This document shows positions 41,695 to 50,498 of a stretch of 64,000 nt of DNA, piece after piece (positions within the stretch are counted from its first letter, which is position 1; each line of letters opens with the position of its first letter). The notes under the pieces were generated by a model. The model had not been told where the DNA came from and searched no databases. It saw only the letters and a list, made by a program, of their open reading frames with translations. A program made the position numbers and the translations under genes. The DNA is from Micromonospora phaseoli (GTDB lineage Bacteria > Actinomycetota > Actinomycetes > Mycobacteriales > Micromonosporaceae). The DNA is taken from assembly GCF_900109115.1 (NCBI RefSeq), contig NZ_FNYV01000002.1, positions 62,001 to 126,000 of the forward strand, written 5' to 3'.

Positions 41695-41721
41695 GGAATG
41701 GCCCGGCGGAGACGGACCGTT
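41695..41721 (+). promoter_or_regulatory. SigR-type promoter of rbpA
   Basis: GGAAT (41695-41699), 19 bases, GTT (41719-41721), 42 bp upstream of the rbpA start. This matches the SigR/SigH (thiol-stress) consensus GGAAT-N18-19-GTT; rbpA is a known SigR regulon member in Streptomyces coelicolor. Another hairpin (CCGCACCC/GGGTGCGG) lies upstream at about 41655-41675 and may end the two-component operon. Confidence 0.7.
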
Positions 41722-41762
41722 ACACCGATAGGACCTGCACCACCGAAGAGGGGAAGTCGATC

Positions 41763-42104
41763 ATGGGCGATCGTATGCTGCGCGGTAGCCGGCTGGGCGC
41801 GGTCAGCTATGAATCCGACCGCAACACCGAGCTCGCGCCGCGGCAGACCCGCGAGTACCTGTGCGCCAAGGGTCACCAGTTCGAGGTGCCGTTCGCCGTC
41901 GACGCCGAGGTGCCAACCACCTGGGAGTGCAAGTTCGACGGCAGCGTGGCCCGGCTGGTCGACGGCAACGAGCCCGAGCAGAAGAAGGCCAAGCCGCCGC
42001 GTACCCACTGGGACATGCTGCTGGAGCGGCGGTCGATCGCGGAGTTGGAGGACATCCTCGCCGAACGGCTGCAGGAGGTCCGCACCCGCCGCGGCCGCGC
42101 CTGA
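41763..42104 (+). CDS. rbpA: RNA polymerase-binding protein RbpA
   Basis: 113-residue actinobacteria-specific transcription factor that binds RNA polymerase and group I/II sigma factors and stabilises open complexes. Parts: N-terminal tail and basic linker (MLRGSRLGAVSYESDRN), core domain with YLCAKGHQFEVPF and TWECKFDG (zinc-ribbon-like fold), basic linker KKAKPPRTHWDMLLERRS and the sigma-interaction domain IAELEDILAERLQEVR. GGGGAAG sits 6 bases upstream. The neighbours fxsA, ppm1 and lnt match the layout around Rv2050-Rv2053c of M. tuberculosis. Confidence 0.97.
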   Translation: MGDRMLRGSRLGAVSYESDRNTELAPRQTREYLCAKGHQFEVPFAVDAEVPTTWECKFDGSVARLVDGNEPEQKKAKPPRTHWDMLLERRSIAELEDILAERLQEVRTRRGRA

Positions 42105-42116
42105 CCCGGCACCGAC

Positions 42117-42153
42117 ACGGCGCCCCCGGGAGATCATCTCCCGGGGGCGCCGT
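42117..42153. terminator. Bidirectional hairpin terminator (18-bp stem)
   Basis: Perfect 18-bp inverted repeat (42117-42134 with 42136-42153) between the convergent rbpA and fxsA genes. Confidence 0.85.
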
Positions 42154-42170
42154 CGTCGTGCGTGCGTGTG

Positions 42171-42737
42171 TCAGCCGTTGCGCGGCTCCACGATCTCACC
42201 CTCGATGGCGGTCCCGTCTCCCACCACCGGCTGCCCCGGCCCGGCTGCGGGCTGCTGCTGCGGCCCCGGACCGCCCGGGGGCTGCGGACGGTCCGTCGAC
42301 TGCTGGCCTCCGCCCTGGTACACCCGTACCCGGCGCGGCCCGAACAGGTCACCGGCGGCCATCGACGACACCCGCCGCTCGGCAGTCCGCTGCATCCCAC
42401 CGCGGGCCAACCGCCGCACCGGCGGCACCAGCAACACCAACCCCACCAGGCCACTGACCAACCCTGGCGTCGCCAGCAGCAACGCGCCCAGCAGCCCCAC
42501 CAACCCGTCGGTCACCTGCCGGCCCGGCGGCCGGCCGGACTGCGCCGCCTCCCGGAACCCTCGCCACGCCCGGATGCCTTCCCGGCGCAGCAGCACCAGC
42601 CCCAACAGCGAGGCCGCGAACACCAGCAGCGTCGCCGCGCCGAAGCCGATCGCGCGGCCCACCACCACGAACACGGCCACTTCCGCGGCCACGGACACCA
42701 GCAGGGCCAACGGTACGAACCTCAGTGCTCGGCGCAT
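42171..42737 (-). CDS. fxsA: FxsA family membrane protein
   Basis: 188 residues. FxsA domain in the first 120 with membrane segments LALLVSVAAEVAVFVVVG, GAATLLVFAASLLGLVLLRR, and LVGLLGALLLATPGLVSGLVGLVLLVPPVR, the last with the typical PGLVSG turn. The C-terminal third is Gln/Pro/Gly-rich, cytoplasmic and disordered. E. coli FxsA modulates phage exclusion; the role in actinobacteria is not known. It is the last gene of the leftward lnt-ppm1-fxsA group. Confidence 0.92.
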   Translation of the reverse strand: MRRALRFVPLALLVSVAAEVAVFVVVGRAIGFGAATLLVFAASLLGLVLLRREGIRAWRGFREAAQSGRPPGRQVTDGLVGLLGALLLATPGLVSGLVGLVLLVPPVRRLARGGMQRTAERRVSSMAAGDLFGPRRVRVYQGGGQQSTDRPQPPGGPGPQQQPAAGPGQPVVGDGTAIEGEIVEPRNG

Positions 42738-42825
42738 ATCACCCCATCCGCCTCACGGCGCCTCGTCGTCACCGCCCCGCCGGCGGGCGTAGGCGTCCCG
42801 TCCATCCAGCATGACACGCCCCCGC

Positions 42826-43635
42826 TCAGGGCCACCGAGCCTGCCCCGCCGTGGCGGCCCGCAGGCCGCGCCGCACCGCCGTACGCCGGTCGGACACCGC
42901 CCAGCCGGTGATCCGCCACAGCGCCTCGACCACGATCAGCGGGCTCATCTTGCTGGCGCCGCGTTCCCGCTCGGCGAACGTGATCGGCACCTCCACGATC
43001 CGCGCACCGGCCCGGTGCGCCAACCGGGACAGCTCCACCTGGAACGAGTACCCCTGCGAGCACACCGATTCCAGGTCCAGGGCGTCCAGCACGCTGGCCC
43101 GGTACACCCGGTAGCCGCCGGTGGCGTCGGCCAGCGGCATGCCCAACGCCAGCCGCGCGTACATGTTGCCGCACCGCGACAGCAGCAGCCGCCGCCACGG
43201 CCAGTTGAGCACCCGGGCGCCCCTGGTCCACCGGGATCCGATCACCACGTCCGCGTCGCGGGCCGCGGCCAGCAACGCCGGCAGGTCCTCCGGGGCGTGC
43301 GAGCCGTCGGCGTCCATCTCCACCACGGCGTCGAAACCACGCCGCCGCGCCCACGCGAACCCCGCCAGGTACGCCGCGCCGAGCCCCTGCTTGCCCTCCC
43401 GGTGCAGCACGTGCACCCGCTGATCGGCGCGGGCGATGCCCTCGGCGATCTCGCCGGTGCCGTCCGGGCTGTTGTCGTCGGCGACCAGGATCTCCACCTG
43501 CGGCGCGGCCTCACGGACCCGCCGCACGATCGCCGTGACGTTGTCGGCCTCGTTGTAGGTCGGAATGACCACCAGCACCCGACCCACTGCGGGCACCCCG
43601 GTCACCACCGGACGGATGTCGGTCCTGTGCACCAC
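42826..43635 (-). CDS. ppm1: Polyprenol-phosphate mannosyltransferase (GT2)
   Basis: 269 residues. Makes polyprenyl-phosphomannose from GDP-mannose for lipoglycan and protein O-mannosylation, at the inner membrane face. Motifs: VVIPTYNEADN, ILVADDNSPDGTGE, metal-binding VVEMDADGSHAPEDLP, VIGSRWTRGA, TGGYRVYR and QGYSFQVEL, all typical of DPM synthases. No membrane domain of its own; it is 10 bp downstream of lnt, whose product anchors it in M. tuberculosis, where the two form one Ppm1 polypeptide. Confidence 0.95.
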   Translation of the reverse strand: MVHRTDIRPVVTGVPAVGRVLVVIPTYNEADNVTAIVRRVREAAPQVEILVADDNSPDGTGEIAEGIARADQRVHVLHREGKQGLGAAYLAGFAWARRRGFDAVVEMDADGSHAPEDLPALLAAARDADVVIGSRWTRGARVLNWPWRRLLLSRCGNMYARLALGMPLADATGGYRVYRASVLDALDLESVCSQGYSFQVELSRLAHRAGARIVEVPITFAERERGASKMSPLIVVEALWRITGWAVSDRRTAVRRGLRAATAGQARWP

Positions 43636-43645
43636 CGCTGCCCCC

Positions 43646-45292
43646 TCACCCCGGGCTGCCGGCCGCCTGTCCCTCTCGACCGGCCCACCGGCGCCGCAGC
43701 ACCGCCGCGCCGGCCAACGCGGCCACCGCCAGCCCGGCCAGCACCACCTCCGGCAACACCCCCACCCGGGTGGCCAGCGTGCGCCCGTCGGTCAGCCGCA
43801 GCTGCCGCACCACCACCGCACGGGTGTTGAACCCAGTGGCATCGCTTACCCGGCCGTCCGGGGTCACGAACCCGGACACCCCGACCGTCGAGGCCATCAA
43901 CGCCGGCCGGCCGTGCTCCACCGCCCGAAGCCGCACCATGGCCAACTGCTGGCGCGCCTCGGCCACGTCGAACGTGGCGTTGTTGGTCTGCACCACCAGC
44001 AGCTGCGCCCCGCCGACGACGGTGTCCCGGACCAGCCCGTCGTAGGCGACCTCGAAACAGATGACGTCGCCGAGCACCGTCGACCCAGTGTTGATCACCC
44101 CTGGCTCGGTGCCGGCCACGAAGTCGGCCCGTACCCGGTCGACCTGGTCACTGACCATGCGGGCGATCCGGCGCAGCGGCACGTACTCGGCGAACGGCAC
44201 CGGGTGCCGCTTGATGTACAGCTGCTCCAGGTCGGGTCCGCTGCCCGGACGCCACAACAGCCCCGCGTTGCGCACCTGTCCCTGCTCCGGCCCGAACAGC
44301 ACGGCGCCGACCAGGATCGGCACGCCGATGGCGTCGGCGGCTGCGGAGATCCGCGCCCCGGCGGCCGGGTTGCGCAGCGGGTCGATGTCGCTGGAGTTCT
44401 CCGGCCACACGACCAGGTCCGGGCGCGGCGTACCGCCGGCGGCGACCTCACCGGCAAGGTCGATGGTGGCGTCGACGTGGTTGTCGAGGACCGCCTGCCG
44501 CTGCGCGTTGAAGTCCAGGCCGAGCCGGGGCACGTTGCCCTGCACGATGGCCACCGTGACCGCCGCACCCGGACGGGTCGTCGCGACCGGCACCAGCAGC
44601 CCACCGGCGAGCACCAGCACCACCGCGGCGGCACACCCGGCCGCCGGCGCCCACCACCCGCCGCTGGCCGCTCGACGCGCCCGCAGCAGCCACCAGAGCC
44701 CGACCACGAGCAGACCACCGGTCAGCGCCACCGCAAAGGTCACCAGCGGCGCGCCACCCAGCGCGGCCAGCCGCAGCAGCGGCGAGCCGTCCTGACCGAA
44801 CGCCAGCCGCCCCCACGGGAACCCGCCGAACGGGGTCCGGTCACGCAGCGCCTCCTGCCCCACCCACAGCACCCCGGTCAGCGCCGGCCACCCCGCCGGG
44901 AACCGGTCGGCCAGCGGCGACACCCACGCGGTGGCCGCACCCAGCAGCGCCAGGTAGCCGGCCTGCAGCAGCGACAGCAGCACCCACGGCAGGTAGCCGG
45001 TGTGCAGGTTTGTCCAGGCCAGCAGCGGCGCGAACAGGGCCAGACCGGTCAGGAAGCCCAGTCCGGCGCCGGCACGCAACCGCCGCCGGTGGGTCGCGGC
45101 GGCCAGCAGCGCCACACCGACCGGCGCCAGCGGCCACCACCCGTACGGGGGAAACGCCACCAGCAGCGCCAACCCGGCGGCCACCGCCATCGCCACCGCC
45201 ACCGGCAGGCGCACCGGGCGAGCCGGGCGCCTCGGCGGGCTGGACGCGGCGGCACGGTCCACGGTCGTCACGGGCGAGTCGGGCGCGATCAC
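43646..45292 (-). CDS. lnt: Apolipoprotein N-acyltransferase
   Basis: About 548 residues. Transfers a third acyl chain to the N-terminal cysteine of lipoproteins at the outer face of the membrane. Eight or so membrane segments in the first half (e.g. LLVAFPPYGWWPLAPVGVAL), then the nitrilase-like domain (about 245-500) with the triad Glu298 (VVWPENSSD), Lys361 (YIKRHPVPFAEYVP) and Cys412 (GDVICFEVAYDG), and a final membrane segment. The GTG at 45292 is my choice; an ATG 20 codons upstream is also open. First gene of the leftward group with ppm1 and fxsA. Confidence 0.94.
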   Translation of the reverse strand: MIAPDSPVTTVDRAAASSPPRRPARPVRLPVAVAMAVAAGLALLVAFPPYGWWPLAPVGVALLAAATHRRRLRAGAGLGFLTGLALFAPLLAWTNLHTGYLPWVLLSLLQAGYLALLGAATAWVSPLADRFPAGWPALTGVLWVGQEALRDRTPFGGFPWGRLAFGQDGSPLLRLAALGGAPLVTFAVALTGGLLVVGLWWLLRARRAASGGWWAPAAGCAAAVVLVLAGGLLVPVATTRPGAAVTVAIVQGNVPRLGLDFNAQRQAVLDNHVDATIDLAGEVAAGGTPRPDLVVWPENSSDIDPLRNPAAGARISAAADAIGVPILVGAVLFGPEQGQVRNAGLLWRPGSGPDLEQLYIKRHPVPFAEYVPLRRIARMVSDQVDRVRADFVAGTEPGVINTGSTVLGDVICFEVAYDGLVRDTVVGGAQLLVVQTNNATFDVAEARQQLAMVRLRAVEHGRPALMASTVGVSGFVTPDGRVSDATGFNTRAVVVRQLRLTDGRTLATRVGVLPEVVLAGLAVAALAGAAVLRRRWAGREGQAAGSPG

Positions 45293-45368
45293 GCGCCGAA
45301 GGCTACCCGGGCGATCCGGTGATCCGCGCCGCCGCCCACCGAAGCCACCCACCGAACCGGCACGAGCG

Positions 45369-46949
45369 CTACCGGCGGCGGGCGAGCAGCACGGCGTCGT
45401 GGATGACGATGTCCCGCCCGTCAGGATCCACCGCCGGGCGCGGCCGGGTCTGGGCCGCCAGCACCTCGAAACGGGCCGGGTCCAGCTCCTCGGCGACCTG
45501 CTCGGCGGTGTACATCATCTCCGGGTAGTGCATCCGGTGGGCCGTGGTCCGCAGGTCCCGCGGATGGTGCCCGACGATCAGCAGCCGGCCGCCGGGGGCC
45601 ACCGCGTCGGCCAGCCGGGCGAACAGCTCCCTGCGGTTCTCCGGCGGCAGATGCATGAACTGCGCCGACACCAGGTCGTACGCGCTCGACGCCGGTGACC
45701 AGCGCAGCAGGTCGGCGTGGGTCCACTCGATGCGCTCGGCGACCTGCCCGGCGGCGGCCTTCGCGTGCTCGGCGGCCCGGGCCAGCGCGACGGTGGAGAT
45801 GTCCACGGCCGTGACCTGCCAGCCCCGCTCGGCCAGCCACACCGCGTCGGCGCCCTCACCGCTGCCCACATCCAGGGCACGGCCCGGGGCAAGTCCCTGC
45901 ACCTCGGCGACCAGCTGCGGGTTCGGTCGGCCGCTCCACACCGCCGGGCGCGACCGGTAGCGCTCCTCCCAGGCGGCCTCGGTGAACATCACCTCCCGCT
46001 GCCGTCGGTGCTCCGCCACCGCCGCCCGGGTGTCCTCCTCCATCAGATCCATGTTGATCATCGCGCCGGCGGTCAGGCCGGCTCCGGCGGCACGGATCAC
46101 CTGGGCGGACACCTCGCTCACGTTGCCCGCCACCCACACACCCGGCACCGCCGTGGCGCCGGTCGCGTCCGCGGGGATCTGCCGGCCGACGACGTGACCG
46201 GCGTTCTCCACGTCGACCGCGGTCAACCCGAGTGACTCCAGCAACGCCGACCGGGCGGTCATTTGCGCCGCGACCACCACCGCGTCAAGCTCGACGACCT
46301 CACCGGAGGCCAGCCGCACCCCGGTCAGCCGGTCCTCGACCACCTCCAGCGCGGCAACCCGACCGGGTACCACCGTGACGCCCCGGGCGGCCAGCCGCTC
46401 GGTCTCCTCGGGCCCCGGCTCCGGGCTCTCGTGCAGCAGCAGCCGCACATGCGGGCTCCACTGCCGCCACAGCTGCGCCTGGTGCACGGCGAGCGGCCCA
46501 CTGGCCAACACCCCGATCCGCTGGTCGCGGACCTCCCACCCGTGGCAGTACGGGCAGTGCAGCACGTCCCGACCCCACCGCTGCGTCAACCCGGGCACCT
46601 CGGGCAGCTCGTCGACCAGCCCCGTGGCGACCAGCAGCCGCCGCGCCCGCACCGTACGCGCGCCGTCGATCAGAACGACGAATTCCGCCTCGTCGCGGGT
46701 CACCCCGTCGACCCGGCCGGCCACCACCTGCCCGCCGTAGCCGGTGACCTCGTCGCGGCCGACAGCCAGCAGCTGCGCCGGCGGCGTACCCTCCCGCCCC
46801 AGGTAGTTGTGCACCCCGCTGGCGGGCGCGTTACGCGGCTCACCCGCGTCCACCACCAGCACGCTGCGTCGCGCCCTGGCCAGCGTCAGCGCGCCGGCCA
46901 GGCCGGCGGCCCCACCGCCCACCACCACCACGTCGTATCTGTCGTCCAT
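45369..46949 (-). CDS. Thioredoxin-reductase-like FAD oxidoreductase fused to a SAM methyltransferase
   Basis: 526 residues in two enzymes. About 1-315 is a low-molecular-weight thioredoxin-reductase-like flavoprotein: FAD site VVVVGGGAAGLAGAL, redox pair Cys132/Cys135 in LHCPYCHGWE, and the second FAD block VPGVWVAGNVSE. The NADPH GxGxxA motif is weak (GVLASGPLA), so the donor is uncertain. From about 325 a class I methyltransferase follows: RALDVGSGEGADAVWLAERG, VTAVDIST, YDLVSAQFMHLPPE. AGGAGCGGGG precedes ATG 46949. It diverges from an XRE-cupin regulator. Chimeras of this kind are known in actinobacteria; the substrate is not. Confidence 0.9.
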   Translation of the reverse strand: MDDRYDVVVVGGGAAGLAGALTLARARRSVLVVDAGEPRNAPASGVHNYLGREGTPPAQLLAVGRDEVTGYGGQVVAGRVDGVTRDEAEFVVLIDGARTVRARRLLVATGLVDELPEVPGLTQRWGRDVLHCPYCHGWEVRDQRIGVLASGPLAVHQAQLWRQWSPHVRLLLHESPEPGPEETERLAARGVTVVPGRVAALEVVEDRLTGVRLASGEVVELDAVVVAAQMTARSALLESLGLTAVDVENAGHVVGRQIPADATGATAVPGVWVAGNVSEVSAQVIRAAGAGLTAGAMINMDLMEEDTRAAVAEHRRQREVMFTEAAWEERYRSRPAVWSGRPNPQLVAEVQGLAPGRALDVGSGEGADAVWLAERGWQVTAVDISTVALARAAEHAKAAAGQVAERIEWTHADLLRWSPASSAYDLVSAQFMHLPPENRRELFARLADAVAPGGRLLIVGHHPRDLRTTAHRMHYPEMMYTAEQVAEELDPARFEVLAAQTRPRPAVDPDGRDIVIHDAVLLARRR

Positions 46950-47022
46950 ACCCCGCTCCTTCGTCACCAGTCGACCCCCACCCTGCATCCGACCAGGAAC
47001 GAAGACAAGTAATGTTGCTGTT

Positions 47023-47616
47023 ATGGCAAACGAGGAGGCGGCGGTGCTGGCGGCGGTCGGCCCCCGACTGCGGGCCCTACGCAAACACCGCGGCACCACC
47101 CTGAGCGAACTCGCCGACACCACCGGAATCTCGGTGAGCACCCTGTCCCGACTCGAATCGGGACACCGCCGCCCCACCCTGGAACTACTGCTACCGCTGG
47201 CCCGCGCACACCAGGTGCCACTGGACGAACTGGTCGGCGCGCCGACCGTCGGCGACCCACGGGTACGGGCCCGCCCCATCGTCCGCCACGGCATGACATT
47301 CCTGCCGCTGACCCGCCGCCCCGGCGGCCTTCAGGCCTTCAAACAGATCCTGCCCCCACACACCCCCGCCGACCCGCAACCCCAGTCCCACGAGGGCTAC
47401 GAATGGCTGTACGTGCTCTCCGGACGGCTACGGCTGCGCCTCGGCGACCACGACCTCACGCTCGCACCCGGCGAGGTCGCCGAATTCGACACCCGGGTCC
47501 CGCACTGCGTCGCCAACCCCGGCCCCGAACCCACCGAAGTGCTCAACCTGTTCGGCCCACAGGGCGAACGCCTGCACGTACGGGCCCGCCCCACCACCGG
47601 CCCGACCACCACCTGA
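47023..47616 (+). CDS. XRE-family regulator with C-terminal cupin domain
   Basis: 197 residues: XRE HTH (about 12-68, LRALRKHRGTTLSELADTTGISVSTLSRLESG) and a cupin_2 sensor (about 85-185, SHEGYEWLYVLSGRLRLRLGDHDLTLAPGEVAEFDTRVPHCVAN, in parts; His and Glu positions for a metal are present). ATG 47023 opens 73 bp from the divergent fusion enzyme, which is its probable target. Followed by a terminator. The effector is unknown. Confidence 0.9.
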   Translation: MANEEAAVLAAVGPRLRALRKHRGTTLSELADTTGISVSTLSRLESGHRRPTLELLLPLARAHQVPLDELVGAPTVGDPRVRARPIVRHGMTFLPLTRRPGGLQAFKQILPPHTPADPQPQSHEGYEWLYVLSGRLRLRLGDHDLTLAPGEVAEFDTRVPHCVANPGPEPTEVLNLFGPQGERLHVRARPTTGPTTT

Positions 47617-47641
47617 ACCCAGGCCCGGCGGGAAAACGAAG

Positions 47642-47669
47642 TCGGGGCGCGGCCTACGCCGCGCCCCGA
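47642..47669. terminator. Hairpin terminator
   Basis: 12-bp perfect stem (47642-47653 with 47658-47669) and loop CTAC, 25 bp after the XRE-cupin stop. Confidence 0.75.
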
Positions 47670-48028
47670 TGCTCCCAGGCCCCTCCCGGCCGATGCGGCC
47701 GAATGCGGCACGCCGACCTTCGGACCGACCGGACGGCGACTGGCTGTCTCCGTCGGGCCGTTGTCTACTGGCCGTGCACCACACCCTGCCAAACACCGGT
47801 AACCGCGGCCGGTTCGCGCCGCCCCGCCGACCCCCGCCCGCTGGACCTGGCCGCCGCGACTTTGACGTGCACCGTGTCGCTCGGCCAGCGGACGAAGGGA
47901 CGAAGCGAACAACAGCCACTTCCCGTGGTAGGACTCAAAGACGGTACGTGGCACACCCCCGGCCTTGTCAACCCACCCCCGACGAGTCGCTGCCACCACC
48001 CCGGCGTGTCGCCCCGACCAACCCCTGC
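47670..48028. other. Gene-free stretch between convergent operons
   Basis: Between the terminator of the XRE-cupin gene and the stop of the leftward MutL-type gene. The open frames here (for example 47765-47971 on the minus strand) have no ribosome site, and their composition gives no coding signal that I can see. No RNA gene is recognisable. Confidence 0.5.
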
Positions 48029-49360
48029 TCAGCCGAGCAGGGGACGCAGCAACGCCCGCGCCGCCACCGGATGATCCGCCGCGAGCAGCCCCGCCGCGGC
48101 CAACACATAGTCGGTGTCCACCACCGACCGCGCCGACCGGGGCAACGCCCACCCACCGGCATGATCGCCCAGCACCGCACCCAACACCCCCACCGCCTCG
48201 TCGCCCCGGGCATGCCGCAGCACACCACCCGAACCGACCAGCAGCCGCACATCCCGCAGATCCCGCCCCGCCCGCTCCCCGGTACCCACCCCCCGGGCAT
48301 GCCGACGCACCGCCACCGTCGCCGCCAACGCCGCGATCCGCGCGTCAACGGCCCACCCCGCCCCATCAGCCGGCAGGAACCCCGGCTCAGCGGCGCGGAC
48401 CACCGCCTCAGCAGCCAAACCGTCATGCTCGGCCCCCGCCACCAGACGTTCCTCGACAGCGGCGCGCACCACCCCCGGGGCGCTCCACCGCATCCCCAGA
48501 TCCCCCTCGACGGTCCGGGCCCGCCACAACGCACCAGCCACCTCCCGACCCGGCCCACCGGCCCGCTCGTCGGGAGTCAGCACCGAATACACGTCCGTGG
48601 TGGCCCCACCCACGTCCACCACCACCAGGTCGCCACCCACCACATCGGCGAGAGCCTCCACCCCGGTCAACACCGCATCCGGCGTGGCCGCCCGCACCAA
48701 CCGGGCAAACCGGCCACCCCGCGACAACCGCTTACCGCCGATGACATGCCGCAGGAACACCCGCCGGATCGCCGCACGCGCCGACAACGGCGCCAGCACC
48801 CCGATCCGCGGCAGCACATTGTCCGCCACCGTCACCGGCACCCCCGCACCGACCAGCACGGCGTGCAACTCCGCACGAACATCGACATTGCCGGCGAGCA
48901 CCACCGGCACCCGCCACCGAGCCCGCGCCAACCGGCCCGCATTGTGCCGCAACGTGTCGGCATCCCCACCGTCGGTGCCACCCACCAGCAACACCACGTC
49001 CGGACGGGCCGCCCGCAACGCCGACAACTCCACCCGACCCAACCGACCGGCGGCCACGTGCACCACGTCCGCCCCCGCCGACAGACCCACCCGCCGGCCC
49101 GCCTGCGCGGTCACCAGGGGCTCATAACCGACCACCGCCAACCGCAGCCCACCACCGGCCGACGAACACACATACCACGGCACGTCACCGCAGCCCAGAC
49201 CGACGGTGGCGGCCGCAACCGCAGCATCCAGACCGTGCAGCACATCCGAGCCCACCGTGGTCGGCGCCGCCGCCGCCGACACCAGCCCACCGCCGTCGAG
49301 GTCCACCACCGCGACCTTCGTGTACGTCGAGCCGACGTCGGCGCAGACCGCGACCCTCAC
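48029..49360 (-). CDS. MutL/GlmL-family ASKHA protein of the lysine aminomutase cluster
   Basis: 443 residues with the ATP-binding phosphate loop CADVGSTYTKVAVVD, a second loop in VVVDVGGATTDVYSV and VLLVGGTDGGD. This is the GlmL/MutL type found next to B12-dependent glutamate mutase and ornithine/lysine aminomutases; it has nothing to do with mismatch-repair MutL. Its expected job is chaperoning or reactivating KamDE by exchanging damaged cobalamin, comparable to KamB. GTG 49360 overlaps the kal stop (GTGA) and it is the last gene of the operon. Confidence 0.85.
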   Translation of the reverse strand: MRVAVCADVGSTYTKVAVVDLDGGGLVSAAAAPTTVGSDVLHGLDAAVAAATVGLGCGDVPWYVCSSAGGGLRLAVVGYEPLVTAQAGRRVGLSAGADVVHVAAGRLGRVELSALRAARPDVVLLVGGTDGGDADTLRHNAGRLARARWRVPVVLAGNVDVRAELHAVLVGAGVPVTVADNVLPRIGVLAPLSARAAIRRVFLRHVIGGKRLSRGGRFARLVRAATPDAVLTGVEALADVVGGDLVVVDVGGATTDVYSVLTPDERAGGPGREVAGALWRARTVEGDLGMRWSAPGVVRAAVEERLVAGAEHDGLAAEAVVRAAEPGFLPADGAGWAVDARIAALAATVAVRRHARGVGTGERAGRDLRDVRLLVGSGGVLRHARGDEAVGVLGAVLGDHAGGWALPRSARSVVDTDYVLAAAGLLAADHPVAARALLRPLLG

Positions 49361-49752
49361 GCCGCCGGCACGACCACGGTGCCGGTGGCGGTGACCGCCA
49401 CCACCGGCACATCGAGCACCTCCGCGGCCGACCCACCCCGGTCCGGGCGGCCCCGACAGACCACCACACAACTCAACTCCACCGTGCGGCTACGGGTACC
49501 CACCCGGCTGACCTGACCGGTCACCTCCACCACGTCACCGGCCCGCACCGGCGCAAGGAACCGCACGTCCGAATACCCCGCGAACAGCCCCTCGTCGCCG
49601 TCGGTACGGATGCACACCTCCGTGGCCACATCCCCGAACAGACCCAACGCGTACGCCCCGTCGACCAGGTTCCCCGCATAGTGCGCGTGCGCGTACGGCA
49701 CATACCGCCGATGCGTCACCGTCAACCCCAGCCGAGAGTCCCGCTCGCTCAT
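49357..49752 (-). CDS. kal: 3-aminobutyryl-CoA ammonia lyase (hotdog fold)
   Basis: 131 residues. Eliminates ammonia from L-3-aminobutyryl-CoA to give crotonyl-CoA, the last pathway-specific step of lysine fermentation. Hotdog signature: AHAHYAGNLVDGAYALGLFGDVAT, in parts HYAGNLVDGA and LFGDVATEVCIRTDGDEG, which match the Kal family closely. The ATG overlaps the kamE stop (ATGA). Assigned from sequence plus operon. Confidence 0.88.
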   Translation of the reverse strand: MSERDSRLGLTVTHRRYVPYAHAHYAGNLVDGAYALGLFGDVATEVCIRTDGDEGLFAGYSDVRFLAPVRAGDVVEVTGQVSRVGTRSRTVELSCVVVCRGRPDRGGSAAEVLDVPVVAVTATGTVVVPAA

Positions 49753-50498
49753 GCCACCTTCACCCTCCTGCTCACCAACGCATGCACCAGGTAGGACGCC
49801 ACCTCACCCGGAGTGGTACCCCGACCGAAAATCCGATCCACCCCCAACTCGGCCGCCTGCGACTCGTCGAACCGCGGCCCACCCACGATCAGCAACGGCC
49901 GCCGACCCGCCGGCATCGCCTCCCGGAACGCCGCCGACATCTCCCTCGTGTTGTGCAGATGCGCGTCGCGCTGAGTCACCACCTGCGACACCAACACCGC
50001 ATCGGCCCTCGCCACCCGCGCCGCCTCGACCAACTCCGGCACACTGACCTGCGCACCCAGGTTCGTCACCGACAACTCCCGGTAGTACTCCAGGCCCTTC
50101 TCCCCCGCGACGCCCTTCACATTGAGGATCGCGTCGATACCCACCGTGTGCGCGTCCGTGCCGATACACGCCCCCACCACCGACAACTTGCGACGCAGCC
50201 GCCGCTTCACGACCGCGTTGACCTCCTTGGCGCTCAGCAACGGAAAATCCCGCTCCACCACCCGCACCGCCGACAGATCCACCAGATGGTTCACCCGCCC
50301 GTACACCACGAAGAACGTGAACCCGTCACCCATCTGCTTCGCGTGCACCAACATCGCCGGATCGATGCCCATCCGGTTCGCCAACTGGACCGCCGCACCC
50401 TCGCCCCGCTTGTCATGCGGCACCGGCAACGTGAACGACACCTGCACCATGCCGTCCCCGGTGGTGTCCCCGTACGGCCGCACAACCGCCCCACTCAT
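49749..50498 (-). CDS. kamE: Lysine 5,6-aminomutase, beta subunit (B12- and PLP-binding)
   Basis: 249 residues. Subunit that carries both cofactors of the adenosylcobalamin-dependent enzyme moving the terminal amino group of beta-lysine to give 3,5-diaminohexanoate. The cobalamin-ligand His117 is in GTDAHTVGIDAI, and Lys128 in LNVKG, 11 residues further, is the PLP lysine (same spacing as in the clostridial enzyme). A Rossmann B12 domain follows (VSVPELVEAARVARADAVLVSQVV, PLLIVGGPRFD). ATG overlaps the kamD stop. Confidence 0.95.
   Translation of the reverse strand: MSGAVVRPYGDTTGDGMVQVSFTLPVPHDKRGEGAAVQLANRMGIDPAMLVHAKQMGDGFTFFVVYGRVNHLVDLSAVRVVERDFPLLSAKEVNAVVKRRLRRKLSVVGACIGTDAHTVGIDAILNVKGVAGEKGLEYYRELSVTNLGAQVSVPELVEAARVARADAVLVSQVVTQRDAHLHNTREMSAAFREAMPAGRRPLLIVGGPRFDESQAAELGVDRIFGRGTTPGEVASYLVHALVSRRVKVA

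Noticed and set aside
47765..47971. Short minus-strand frame in the gap between operons
   Set aside because: No ribosome site and no recognisable sequence; lies between two convergent units.
48029..49360. DNA mismatch-repair MutL
   Set aside because: No GHKL ATPase motifs; the phosphate loops and context match the GlmL/MutL-type ASKHA protein of aminomutase clusters.
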